From Planococcus versutus (lineage in GTDB: Bacteria > Bacillota > Bacilli > Bacillales_A > Planococcaceae), in assembly GCF_001186155.3 (NCBI RefSeq), contig NZ_CP016540.2, forward strand, positions 620,001-684,000: a stretch of 64,000 nucleotides of DNA, read 5' to 3'. The translations under genes were made by a program, and so were the position numbers. The stretch's first letter is position 1; each line of letters begins with the position of its first letter. The notes under the pieces were generated by a model. That model was not told the DNA's origin. It did no database searches and was given only the letters and a program-made list of their open reading frames with translations. Below are positions 34,271-42,422 of this stretch, piece by piece.

Positions 34271-34328
34271 AACAGAACTAATTAATATATAGTAAGTTTA
34301 TATAATAGGGAAAAATGGAGGGGACAAA

Positions 34329-35093
34329 ATGGAATGGATTATTCCTGCTAATAGTAAAATCTATAATTATGAAAAAGCATTCAGTACATATGAGCAAATA
34401 GATTGGAAGCAAAGCGCAAATTACCAAGTGGGCGATATCATTTATATATATGCAACGATGCCGGTTAAAAAGATTCTTTACAAAACAAATGTAGTTGAGG
34501 TAGATTTGGGACCAAGTGAGGGTTATCAGAACCCTGGTGATTGGATTGATAAAAATGGGTTTGATAGTTTTAAAGAAGTTAAAAGGTTCGTTCGTTTGGA
34601 AATTGAAGATCATGTGGACAATGAGGCGCTTTCACTGGATGCTCTATTGAAAAACGGATTGAACGGAGCGCCACAGGGTCCATTAAAAGTAAGTACGGTA
34701 TTATCTAGTTATATAGAAAAGCATATGAGTGGCCAGATCTTTCCTGATGAAGTCAGTGAAGAGTTGGAAGAAGGACAAAAAGTCAAAGTAGCAGTGAACA
34801 GATATGAAAGAAATCCAATTGCCAGAAAAAAATGCATCGAAATTCACGGAGATAGCTGTGCAGTTTGTTCAATGAACTTTGGAGAGATATATGGTGAGGT
34901 TGGAGAAGGATTTATTCATGTGCATCATGTTAATCCTTTACATGAAATCGGTAAACAACACGTAATTGATTATGAAAAAGATCTTGTCCCAGTTTGTCCG
35001 AACTGTCATTCAATGTTACATCGCAAAGTGAACGGGAATGTGTTGAGTGTAGATGAATTAAAAAAAGAAATAAGTGAAAAAAGTATTCTATAA
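34329..35093 (+). CDS. EVE-domain/HNH endonuclease, modification-dependent type
   Basis: 254 residues in two domains. Residues 1-140 resemble an EVE (PUA-like) reader: MEWIIPANSKIYNYEKAF, WKQSANYQVGDIIYIYATMP and KILYKTNVVEVD. Such domains flip and recognise modified bases. Residues 165-245 form a zinc-bound HNH nuclease: CAVCSMNFG, the metal-binding HVHHVNPLHE and CPNCHSMLHR. This architecture occurs in type IV restriction enzymes that cut DNA with modified cytosine. GGAGGGGAC lies about 6 nt before the ATG. It follows the DUF262 gene after 206 nt and is likewise AT-rich. Confidence 0.8.
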   Translation: MEWIIPANSKIYNYEKAFSTYEQIDWKQSANYQVGDIIYIYATMPVKKILYKTNVVEVDLGPSEGYQNPGDWIDKNGFDSFKEVKRFVRLEIEDHVDNEALSLDALLKNGLNGAPQGPLKVSTVLSSYIEKHMSGQIFPDEVSEELEEGQKVKVAVNRYERNPIARKKCIEIHGDSCAVCSMNFGEIYGEVGEGFIHVHHVNPLHEIGKQHVIDYEKDLVPVCPNCHSMLHRKVNGNVLSVDELKKEISEKSIL

Positions 35094-35130
35094 AGAAAAT
35101 GTACTAACAACATAAGCGAGTGAATTTATA

Positions 35131-35295
35131 TAATCGCGTCCCAAGGAAAGAAAAAATTCTAAACGATTCCGACAATGCACTATAACTTATATCATATACA
35201 TTGCCACGTCCGATGCGTCTACATTACGGGTATGGTTTTTCATATTATTCATTTGTATAAATTGTTTGTAATGTGCGGCTCCTAGGGAAGCAATA
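35131..35295 (+). repeat. R element copy 15
   Basis: Left end TAATCGCGTCCCAAGGAAAG, ATTCTAAACGATTCCGACAATGCAC, hairpin GCCACGTCCGATGC...ACGGGTATGG, T-run, TTGTATAAATTGTTTG, right end GCTCCTAGGGAAGCAAT. It begins 37 nt after the EVE-HNH stop. Confidence 0.85.
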
Positions 35296-35298
35296 AAA

Positions 35299-35382
35299 GA
35301 GATTTATAAAAGAAGTATTTGCCGAATGATCGAACAAGCTTCCATCTGGAAAGCATTGTTGGATGAGTTGGTGAAGATTTAG
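35299..35382 (+). pseudogene. Internally deleted C-terminal fragment of a SWIM-protein gene
   Basis: The frame EIYKRSICRMIEQASIWKA joins directly to LLDELVKI and a stop. In the resident SWIM gene the same text is EIYTSYIYRVIEQASNRKA followed 37 residues later by LLDELGKIQ and a stop. The fragment abuts the right end of R element copy 15. Confidence 0.75.
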
Positions 35383-35427
35383 GAGTAAGAAGCGGTGACG
35401 ACCTACTAACAGTAAGGAATTTATCAC

Positions 35428-35473
35428 AAAAAGCCGAATTCCTCCTTATTTCTAGTGAGGGACTCGGCTTTTG
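35428..35473. terminator. Bidirectional terminator
   Basis: AAAAGCCGA and TCGGCTTTT flank a loop with smaller pairing (CCTCCTTA...TAGTGAGG). Its sequence core resembles the terminator behind the resident SWIM gene, so it was probably copied with the fragment. Confidence 0.7.
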
Positions 35474-35575
35474 GTTTTAATAACTACATCTGATTATCGA
35501 TAAGTTAAATAATCTGTAAAGTTCTTTTTCTAGTTCCTAATTGAGATTAGATAAGTTTTATGAAAGGTGTGACTC

Positions 35576-36460
35576 TTATCTTATTTCAGTAGAAATTGGT
35601 TTAATAAAGAAAAGCCCAGGGTTTTCATCGTATTCGTCAACTATGGCTGTAATGAAAAGATTCTGTCGATAACCAATAGTGTCTGGTATTTCAGAACCGG
35701 TAAGGTTTAAATCTAACATACCGACATCGTCAAACTTAAAGTCAGGTCCGCTAAAATTGGTTTCCCTATAATCACCTACGTTAATTAATATGTCGTATCT
35801 TGTTTTATACTTTCCATGAGGCATCATGTTTGCTATATAACCATCAAATTCAATGGTTCTACCCGCGTATTTTTTTGCGAATTCAGCAATTTTTGGATCG
35901 GTAGTATCCTTTAATGCCAGAATGACTGCAAGTTCCTCATTATTATTTGCAGTTAATATTTCTGTGCTACTCTCAGCAGGTTTGTCACTAGTTACTTGTT
36001 TATCTTTCTCTGGACTAACTTTGTCAGTTGTACTTGTTTCTTCTTTATTACTTTCAGCAGACGTATCAGTGGTTGGTTCTTCTACTTTCTCAACATTTGT
36101 TTCCTTGGATTTTTGATTAGTGTTCGTTTCTTCTTTTTCAAAAGTGTGATAGGTGATAACTATTTTTGAATCTTTTTGAAAATCATCTTGCGCACTAAAC
36201 TCGGTCTTTCCATCAATATCTACTTTTTCAATTTCACCATCTTTAGTTAACCAACCAGTAATTAAGTCATCTAATATCTTCGTTTCAATATTTGTGAATC
36301 CTATTTCTTCTAATTCTGAAATTACGGATTCATAATTTTCTCCAACTATGTCATCTGAAGAGTTGCTTACTTTTAGCACATTAGGATCCTTTTCTTCAGA
36401 ACAAGCAGATAAACCAATAGTTGAAACCATGATACTCAAAAATAGTAAAGTTTTTTTCAT
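35576..36460 (-). CDS. Lipoprotein with DUF4839-like C-terminal domain
   Basis: 294 residues. The signal peptide ends in the lipobox GLSACSE. Residues 25-110 look like a PASTA-type repeat (NYESVISELEEIGFTNIETK). Residues 110-170 are a low-complexity Thr/Ser/Glu/Lys linker. The C-terminal domain has NNNEELAVILALKDTTDPK, FAKKYAGRTIEFDGYIANM and RYDILINVGD, as in DUF4839 proteins, a family without an assigned function. It would be anchored outside the cell membrane. TGGAGGT is found upstream of the ATG. AT-rich, as are its neighbours. Confidence 0.75.
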   Translation of the reverse strand: MKKTLLFLSIMVSTIGLSACSEEKDPNVLKVSNSSDDIVGENYESVISELEEIGFTNIETKILDDLITGWLTKDGEIEKVDIDGKTEFSAQDDFQKDSKIVITYHTFEKEETNTNQKSKETNVEKVEEPTTDTSAESNKEETSTTDKVSPEKDKQVTSDKPAESSTEILTANNNEELAVILALKDTTDPKIAEFAKKYAGRTIEFDGYIANMMPHGKYKTRYDILINVGDYRETNFSGPDFKFDDVGMLDLNLTGSEIPDTIGYRQNLFITAIVDEYDENPGLFFIKPISTEIR

Positions 36461-36747
36461 AATACCTCCATAAGAATAAGTATAATATTAACATTTTAAT
36501 TTAAAATAATATAGCACACTGATTTGAATATTTATTCAATTATAATAGGTATTCACGTGAAAGGAGAACTCTAACGATTCTAATAATAATTTTAGCCTTT
36601 ATACATAAATCTACTTATTAGATCGACATTGAGTAAGATGAATTTTTATATACAACCAAATTAATTTCATTTATTCAGTTCAATCCATAAGAACTATTTG
36701 ACAATACAATCTTGCAAGCGTTAAATAAACTTCCATAGAAAGTTTAT
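36461..36747. other. AT-rich intergenic stretch with degenerate repeat traces
   Basis: No supported gene. GTGAAAGGAGAACTCTAACG followed by ATTCTAATAATA near 36556-36590 looks like a decayed R-element left end. ATCTTGCAAGCGTTAAAT at 36709-36726 is identical to 30257-30274 in the SWIM gene, preceded by TTTGACAATACA, an R-family phrase. Confidence 0.4.
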
Positions 36748-37053
36748 TTAAAGATTATAAAAAGCGTTGAACCTTTCTTCCTCTTTGTTTATTTCTTCAT
36801 CAATTCTCTTTTTACAAGTTGCTAAATCTTTTTTCAACTTTTCTATTTTTTCATCTGTTGCATAATAGCTTATTGTCTCGTTACCAGCGTCATCAGATAT
36901 GAGTTTTACAGTAGCCTTTGCTTCTATAACAAACATATTAATGATTTTTTTGATTTTCATTATTTCTGAGAATGTCTTTCCACCGCATGGAATAGCTTTC
37001 ACTCTTAAGATATCAATCTCAGTTGTGGAGAAGTCTGGTACGTCAACACTAAA

Positions 37054-37875
37054 TCAAACAACTTTTTTAAGGGCTGCGTTTCGATAAGTGACAGGGCTGG
37101 TATAGCCCAGACTGCTGTGTAGACGGACATGGTTGTACCAATTCACGTAATCAAACAGTTCAAGCGCTAGCTGGTTAAGCGTGTCAAAGCACATTCCGTT
37201 GATGAGTTCCGTCTTCAAAATCTTGAACGTGGCTTCCGCCACCGCATTATCGTAAGGGGTTCCTTTTTGGCTCAGCGACCGTTCGATTTGGTGCGTCTTT
37301 AATAGCGCATCGATGCCGGTGTTCTTGAATTCAGATCCGCGGTCCGTATGGAACAGCTTCACGGCTCCCAAGTCGCCTTTGACCGATGCGAAGGCACGTT
37401 GAACCAGGGCAGCGTCTTTACGCTCGCCCAGACTGTACCCCACAATTTCACGGTTGTATAAATCGAGAAGGAAACAAATATAGTTCCAGCGGCCGCCAAC
37501 CTTTACATACGTCAGGTCGCTGACCAACACGGCGTTTTTCGCTGCCGGATTGAATTGGCGGTTCAGCACATTCCGGTATGTCGCTTCATTGGGAGGCGTG
37601 ACCATCGGTTTGTAGGATGGCAGCGCGTATTTCGATTGGATGCCAAGTGACGCCATGAGGCGTCCAATACGGCGTCTCGAGATCACCCATTTCTTTCTGT
37701 TCGCCAACTCTTTTTTCAGCTTGCGTGTGCCATAGACGCGGCGATTCTCGTGAAAGATCGCCCAGAGTTCGTCTTTCAACTCCTGTTCTGCTTGGGCTTT
37801 TTGGTGTGCTTTTTCTACCGAAACGGAAGTCTCATAGTAAAAGGTGCTGCGGGCAATTTGGAGGACAGTGCACAT
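37054..37875 (-). CDS. IS3-family transposase OrfB (DDE integrase domain)
   Basis: 273 residues counted from the internal ATG; in the element it is probably made as an OrfAB fusion. The frame is open upstream to the end of OrfA (KIEIIQQNQHLYSVSA). HTH_21-type YGTRKLKKELANRKKWVISR is followed by an rve core with the catalytic acids in VLVSDLTYV (Asp), FHTDRGSEF (Asp) and NAVAEATFKILK (Glu), and the C-terminal NWYNHVRLHSSLGYTSPVTY. All catalytic residues are present, so the element may be active. Confidence 0.9.
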   Translation of the reverse strand: MCTVLQIARSTFYYETSVSVEKAHQKAQAEQELKDELWAIFHENRRVYGTRKLKKELANRKKWVISRRRIGRLMASLGIQSKYALPSYKPMVTPPNEATYRNVLNRQFNPAAKNAVLVSDLTYVKVGGRWNYICFLLDLYNREIVGYSLGERKDAALVQRAFASVKGDLGAVKLFHTDRGSEFKNTGIDALLKTHQIERSLSQKGTPYDNAVAEATFKILKTELINGMCFDTLNQLALELFDYVNWYNHVRLHSSLGYTSPVTYRNAALKKVV

Positions 37876-37916
37876 TGCTGATACTGAATAGAGGTGTTGA
37901 TTCTGTTGGATAATCT

Positions 37917-38198
37917 CTATTTTCGTCCCATGATCAGCGCCGCTTGCTTTAAAATATCCACTTCCATCTCCAACTGCTTATTTCGTTTTTTGTAGGCAAG
38001 CAATTCCGTTTCCAAAGGGCTTCGGTTATCTTTTTCCTCGAACGAGCCAGTTTGATTGGATTGGGCAATCCACCGATCGAGGGCGGAAGCCGTCAGGTCG
38101 TATTCCCGGACAATATCCGGTCGGCTTTTTCCGCCTGCGTGCAGCGCGACGACCTGTTTTTTGAATTCTGGGGAAAATGTTCGTCTTTTTTGTGGCAT
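37917..38198 (-). CDS. IS3-family transposase OrfA (helix-turn-helix/leucine zipper)
   Basis: 93 residues: RRTFSPEFKKQVVALHAGGK, an HTH with IVREYDLTASALDRWI, and a C-terminal coiled coil LLAYKKRNKQLEMEVDILKQ. Its end, CGA AAA TAG, contains a four-A run where a -1 slip leads directly into the OrfB frame (AAA ATA GAG), giving the OrfAB transposase. Confidence 0.9.
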   Translation of the reverse strand: MPQKRRTFSPEFKKQVVALHAGGKSRPDIVREYDLTASALDRWIAQSNQTGSFEEKDNRSPLETELLAYKKRNKQLEMEVDILKQAALIMGRK

Positions 38199-38754
38199 GG
38201 TAGATTCTCCTCACGTATAGTGGACTATTCTACGCCCCCTTATTTTTTCTGTCCAACTAAGTGTAGACTATCCAGTCAATTACAGATTGTATAAGAGGTT
38301 TTATACTTTTTTTATTATTAGAGTTTAGAGAAACAATAAGAAATTCGAGTGACTCTAATATTTCTTCAGTATTATTTTTGAGTTGAGGATACGCATTTAA
38401 AAAATCTTTTGTTTTCTGTTGTTCGATAGTTAAATATACGCCAAGTAAAGTTAAGGACCCTCCGATTATTCCTCCAAGAATAGCGCCAATTAGTCCGGTG
38501 TTTTCGGGACTTGGATTGAAAGATGAAACTACTGTGACAGTTACCGCTATTAATATTACTAAGAAAATTACTAATGTATAGAATGTACTAAGGTCTTTAA
38601 TGTCTTTCTTCAAACTTGTTATTTTCATATTTTACCTGCTCTCTAATGTAATAAGATTTACCATTAGTTAGAATACGAGATAGCTTATAAAAAAGATTCA
38701 GTAAAACTAAATAAATTATATATATAATATCCTATCTTTTTTAAAAAATACAAA

Positions 38755-38890
38755 CTCGTGTAAAAACAGATTCTAATCGATTCTGAGAATACAATAAAAT
38801 TTATAAATCACAGATTGCTGCATCTGCTAAATCAACAGTGCGGGTGTAGCTTTTTCATTTTATTTATCTTTTGTTGAAATATTGTATTCT
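38755..38890 (+). repeat. R element copy 16
   Basis: ACTCGTGTAAAAACAGATTC, TCTAATCGATTCTGAGAATACA, hairpin GCTGCATCTGC...GCGGGTGTAGC, T-run and TTATTTATC. The right terminus is lost at the border with the nuclease fragment. Confidence 0.7.
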
Positions 38891-38929
38891 TTGAGCTTCG
38901 CTGACAAACACTCCCTGAGAATGATAAAA

Positions 38930-39135
38930 TGAAAAGAAAGAAAACGCTTTAAAAGAGTTAGTAAGGAGCAAGAGGTGACTTATGCGCTGGAGAGAATCTC
39001 GCTATTAGAGCATTCAAAGGAATTTACTCGACTGCATCAGAAATTTAATCCGTTTAAAGTTTTCCTGGTAGATCAGTTTGAAATATGCCATTCGAATATT
39101 TTAGTCTGGCTACTGAATCCGAATGAAACGCATGA
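38930..39135 (+). pseudogene. Fragment of a PD-(D/E)XK-type nuclease gene, copy B
   Basis: The frame EQEVTYALERISLLEHSKEF, then TRLHQKFNPFKVF and LVDQFEICHSNILVWLLNPN, then ETH, matches the start of PD-(D/E)XK nuclease-superfamily proteins, in which HSNxLxWLLxPNExHG is a conserved N-terminal block. The coding part ends where a partial R element begins. A second, shorter copy lies at 19.4-19.6 kb. Confidence 0.65.
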
Positions 39136-39210
39136 TAAAAACGCATCCTAGAGGAAATCTGCAATTCTAAACGATTCTGATTACACTATATAACTTATGT
39201 ACATATATGA
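39136..39210 (+). repeat. R element copy 17, left part only
   Basis: AAAAACGCATCCTAGAGGAAA, CAATTCTAAACGATTCTGA and ACTATATAACTTATGTA correspond to the left third of the family. No hairpin follows. Confidence 0.65.
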
Positions 39211-39405
39211 GAAAGTCTATAAAGCTTGTATTTCTAACTAAAACTATTCATGAGTATAAACTCTTTAAGAACTACGTGTTTGGGAGCGGCATGTGAGAGA
39301 AAATTAGAGTTTGATTGGTTAAAACAAGTTATGTTAAATTGGAATGAAATTTATTTATTCTCAGGGAATATCTAATAAGTAAAAATTAAGGGGATATTAA
39401 ATTAA

Positions 39406-40206
39406 ATGGAGTTTTTAAAAAGTATATTGAATTTGCTTACTATAAGTGAGTGGATAATGCTATTAACTGGATTAGCTACAATAATTACTGCAATTGCTAC
39501 TTTATCTAATGTGAAGGAATTACGTAACCAAAGAATAGAGTCGCAGCAACCTTCACTAGTTTTCGAGCATAAAGAAGTTCGAATTGATATTAAATCAGAT
39601 GACTCTATTTATCATGATAATCAGCTTATTAAAAGCCCTTTGGAGTATTTTTATCATTTAGAATTAAATGTAGAGAATATAGGGAGAGGGCCTGCTAAAG
39701 AAGTCATATTTGAATGGGAATTTGCTGAGGAAGTTTTGAACAAAGTTAAAGAAGCTAATTCATCAAAAATTAATATAGAAGTTTCTCAAAAAGACGAAAA
39801 AGAGAGATTGTATTTTTTTCAAGTATACAGTGATGTATTAATGGGAGAAAATGAATACAATATGAATTTTATGAATTACCACCCTCATCCTGAGAACCAG
39901 TTTGATCCAATGTATTCATATAAAAAGTCGAAAGTACACTACCGAACAGATACTCTTTACAAAGTGAAGGTAGAAAGAGAGTTTGCTATACTATCTTTTC
40001 TATATGGTTTTTCTAAAAAAGATGCAAGACAAGATATGGATTATAAATATCTTCCTTCAGTTAATTTCAGTGTAAAATATAAAGACAGCCATGGGTTTCC
40101 TCACAAGCAAAAATTCCAATTAGAATGTCAATCTTACTTAGATGCCGAAGAGAATGAAGGAACTTTGTTCTTATTGTATGAAGTCCATGAAATTCCTATA
40201 GATTAA
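39406..40206 (+). CDS. Hypothetical membrane-anchored protein
   Basis: 266 residues. One or two N-terminal membrane helices (ISEWIMLLTGLATIITAIAT) are followed by a soluble domain of about 220 residues with beta-rich text (YFYHLELNVENIGRGPAKEV, PSVNFSVKYKDSHGFPHKQK) that may adopt an immunoglobulin-like fold. No known motif. The topology TM plus LSNVKELRNQRIESQQPSLV resembles short accessory proteins common in mobile regions. A weak AAGGGGAT lies about 10 nt before the ATG. Strongly AT-rich. Confidence 0.65.
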   Translation: MEFLKSILNLLTISEWIMLLTGLATIITAIATLSNVKELRNQRIESQQPSLVFEHKEVRIDIKSDDSIYHDNQLIKSPLEYFYHLELNVENIGRGPAKEVIFEWEFAEEVLNKVKEANSSKINIEVSQKDEKERLYFFQVYSDVLMGENEYNMNFMNYHPHPENQFDPMYSYKKSKVHYRTDTLYKVKVEREFAILSFLYGFSKKDARQDMDYKYLPSVNFSVKYKDSHGFPHKQKFQLECQSYLDAEENEGTLFLLYEVHEIPID

Positions 40207-40240
40207 TAGAAAATCGTGTCTCTAGGAAAAGAAAATTAAG
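40207..40240 (+). repeat. R element remnant, left end only
   Basis: GAAAATCGTGTCTCTAGGAAAAGAAAAT directly after the stop codon matches the left terminus of the family. Confidence 0.55.
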
Positions 40241-40366
40241 ATAGAAAAACAGCCACTGTAATTAAAAGTATGCGCAAGGGTAGGGAGTAAGATGGATATA
40301 TTTTTAGCAGTATTATGTTAACAATGTACCAATAAAAGCAGCAAGTAAATTTAAAGGAGTGGCAGA

Positions 40367-40828
40367 ATGGACGGATTAGTCGAACAAAAATTGAAAGAAA
40401 TACGCGAAGTGTTTGAGGGGCTCTCTCATTGCAAGATTGAAACGAACGAAGAGGATCAACTTGTAATCATCAGTGACAAACCGGTTCTTTGGAGTGACTC
40501 ACTCGAAAAGCAGGACGCGGTATCTATACATAAAATAGGGACCATTAAACCTCATAAACTTTCACTTGGTCTGTATATCGATTTTCCGCACGGATACTTG
40601 GATGCGGACAAGTTGGAAAAAATTATAAACCCGGAAGAAACATTGACGTATTACCCGCCTGGGACGAAAGCGCCTACTGTGAAAAGCTGGTGGCGTTTCC
40701 GTTCTGATGAACAATTTGACAGCCTTCACTTGGTTCTCAGAAAAATCGAGTTAGCCTATTATAATTTTAACCGAGAAGACTGGGTGGAGTTAATGCGAGA
40801 GATTACGGAAGCTAATAAACAAAAATAA
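40367..40828 (+). CDS. Hypothetical protein
   Basis: 153 residues, soluble and acidic. Visible stretches are KEIREVFEGLSHCKIETNEE, PHKLSLGLYIDFPHGYLDAD and TVKSWWRFRSDEQFDSLHLV. There is no signal peptide, membrane helix or recognised active site. AAAGGAGTGG lies about 5 nt before the ATG, supporting real translation. It stands alone between R-element pieces. Confidence 0.65.
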   Translation: MDGLVEQKLKEIREVFEGLSHCKIETNEEDQLVIISDKPVLWSDSLEKQDAVSIHKIGTIKPHKLSLGLYIDFPHGYLDADKLEKIINPEETLTYYPPGTKAPTVKSWWRFRSDEQFDSLHLVLRKIELAYYNFNREDWVELMREITEANKQK

Positions 40829-40829
40829 A

Positions 40830-40965
40830 AATTGGCTTCTTGGTAAGAAGTAATTCTAAAAGGTGCCGACAAAACACAATAATTCATACATTGCTACATC
40901 TGCTAAACTAACAGCGCAGGTGTAGCTTTTTCATTTTAATCGTTTTCAAAAATTATGTGCAATCT
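40830..40965 (+). repeat. R element copy 18
   Basis: TTGGCTTCTTGGTAAGAAGT, ATTCTAAAAGGTGCCGACAAAACAC, hairpin GCTACATCTGC...GCGCAGGTGTAGC, T-run and CAAAAATTATGTGCAAT. It starts 1-2 nt after the preceding stop codon. Confidence 0.75.
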
Positions 40966-41099
40966 AGAGAATAGTAAGGTAATCGGCTGTAAAATTGGGT
41001 AAATATAAATAAAATGAATTGAACTAGCTGAAACTTATAAGAGCAACTAAGGAAACTTTATTGGCATGCTAGGACGACTTAAGAAATGAGGGGTAGTTC

Positions 41100-42335
41100 A
41101 TGGAATACATTTTCATCTCGGGTGCAGTGGTGCTGACTTTGCTAGTTGCGATCTTTATTTACATTAGAAAGGATAGGCAGACCATAGCGCGAGTAGAAGA
41201 GCCGTACGTTGAAGAAGCGACAGAAGAAAGTAGTGAGGTTGAACCAGAGCCAGAAGATGATGACAGCTACTTGAACCCTACAGTATCAGAAGTAGATAAC
41301 GAGGAGATCATCAAAGGCGATTATAAAAAGATCGAGCTTCCTGGGAATATGATTCCAATTATTGCACAGACCTTAAAAGACGGAGCGGTAGTTCTCCAAC
41401 AAAACCGGACATTCCGCGTGAAGTTTAGCCCGGAAGTGGTGAAAGGTCTGAAGGACAAGAGCATGACCTTGATTGAGCGGAAAAACGGCAGAGGCTATGT
41501 ACCGGCAGTGAACAAAGCCGGCATGAAAGGGATTTATGAACAAGCGGTCCTTGTGAAGCGTGTGAATCCAGGGCTCTTAGCGCATGCGAGCATGAACCTA
41601 TTGACGACAGTCGTTGGACAGCAACAACTTATTGAAATCCAAAGTTCTTTGAAAAGCATGGAACGGCAACTCGAAGCTTTGATTCAACACCGGGAAAATG
41701 ATTTTGCGGGACGGATCGAGGCGCGCTTTAGTTATTTCAAGGAAGTTATTGAACGGTTTCGCCGAAATGGCATTACGCTTGGCGGTGTGGAAGATGCAGA
41801 AATCGAAGGGTTTTATACGGCGACGCTGCAGGATTTGAAAGTGTTGACGAAAGACTTGAAAACGATTGTTGCAAACATTGAAGGATTAAGAGAGCATGAA
41901 ACGCTTCGGAAATGGGGAGATGCTCCTATAAAGAAAGAGTACCAGCAGCTCATTGGACAGTTTAACGCCAAGCAAGAACTTGTGCTGCTCAATGTGCAGT
42001 TTATAGAGGAATGCTACGAACCGTATCTCCGGACAATCCGGAACTACGCGGAAGAGGAGGTTAAATCACAGGCTTTGGCGGCAATTGTTGTAGAAAACCA
42101 TACCATTATCAGAGCTATCGAAGAAAAAGTGAGGAGTATCGAAGAAAACTACCGAGTAAAGATTAATTTTGGCATTAAGGCCCTGAAGTACCGCGATTTG
42201 GAAAGCTTGAAGAAACTAGAGCCTAAGAAAATCAGTCAGCAAAAAATATCAGAAAAAGAAGTTCCAGCCGAAGTGCTCGTCGAAGTAATGGAAGATGACA
42301 AAGCATATGCGTACGTTCCCCAGAAAAATCAATAG
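41100..42335 (+). CDS. Hypothetical membrane-anchored coiled-coil protein
   Basis: 411 residues. An N-terminal membrane helix (FISGAVVLTLLVAIFIYIRK) is followed by an acidic linker (EEATEESSEVEPEPEDDDSY). Residues 75-190 contain a Gly/Pro-containing domain (PGNMIPIIAQTLKDGAVVLQ, KAGMKGIYEQAVLVKRVNPG). Residues 175-370 are long helices (SSLKSMERQLEALIQHREND, IRAIEEKVRSIEENYRVKIN). No catalytic motif and no recognised family. The build suggests a membrane-tethered scaffold, which is inference. GAGGGGTAG lies just upstream of the ATG, and its own terminator follows. Confidence 0.7.
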   Translation: MEYIFISGAVVLTLLVAIFIYIRKDRQTIARVEEPYVEEATEESSEVEPEPEDDDSYLNPTVSEVDNEEIIKGDYKKIELPGNMIPIIAQTLKDGAVVLQQNRTFRVKFSPEVVKGLKDKSMTLIERKNGRGYVPAVNKAGMKGIYEQAVLVKRVNPGLLAHASMNLLTTVVGQQQLIEIQSSLKSMERQLEALIQHRENDFAGRIEARFSYFKEVIERFRRNGITLGGVEDAEIEGFYTATLQDLKVLTKDLKTIVANIEGLREHETLRKWGDAPIKKEYQQLIGQFNAKQELVLLNVQFIEECYEPYLRTIRNYAEEEVKSQALAAIVVENHTIIRAIEEKVRSIEENYRVKINFGIKALKYRDLESLKKLEPKKISQQKISEKEVPAEVLVEVMEDDKAYAYVPQKNQ

Positions 42336-42348
42336 TCAAACTAGACTA

Positions 42349-42406
42349 GAAAACACCCTCCGCTGAGCGGTTGGCTTTTGCCAACTTTTCATGAAGGGTG
42401 TTTTTC
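42349..42406. terminator. Terminator between convergent genes
   Basis: GAAAACACCCT and AGGGTGTTTTTC form the outer stem; an inner GTTGGCTTTTGCCAAC hairpin is nested. T-runs on both sides can serve the amidase gene too. Confidence 0.75.
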
Positions 42407-42422
42407 GGTGTATTTATTAAAC

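Larger units (their letters stand above)
37036..38274 (-). mobile_element. Complete IS3-family insertion sequence, 1239 bp
   Basis: Imperfect terminal inverted repeats are TGGATAGTCTACACTTAGTT (minus-strand left) and TGGTACGTCAACACTAAATC (other end), both with TG...CA tips. The flanks carry a 3-bp duplication, GAC on the minus strand (plus-strand GTC at 37033-37035 and 38275-38277). It encodes OrfA and OrfB with a -1 frame relation, as usual for IS3. Its GC content is clearly above the interrupted gene's. Confidence 0.9.
36748..38628 (-). pseudogene. Two-segment membrane protein gene split by an IS3-family element
   Basis: On the minus strand the 5' part (38628-38275) encodes MKITSLKKDIKDLSTFYTLV to KPLIQSVID with two membrane helices. 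The 3' part (37032-36748) continues FSTTEIDILRVKAIPCGGKT to RFNAFYNL and a stop. Removing the insertion (37036-38274) and one GAC duplication restores one uninterrupted frame of 212 residues. The protein has a C-terminal charged coiled coil (EKLKKDLATCKKRIDEEINK). No family is recognised. The fragments may still be expressed: the 5' part ends four codons into the IS. Confidence 0.85.

Noticed and set aside
1347..40965. R elements as a CRISPR array
   Set aside because: Units are long (~165 bp), irregularly spaced by kilobases and separated by genes; there are no cas genes.
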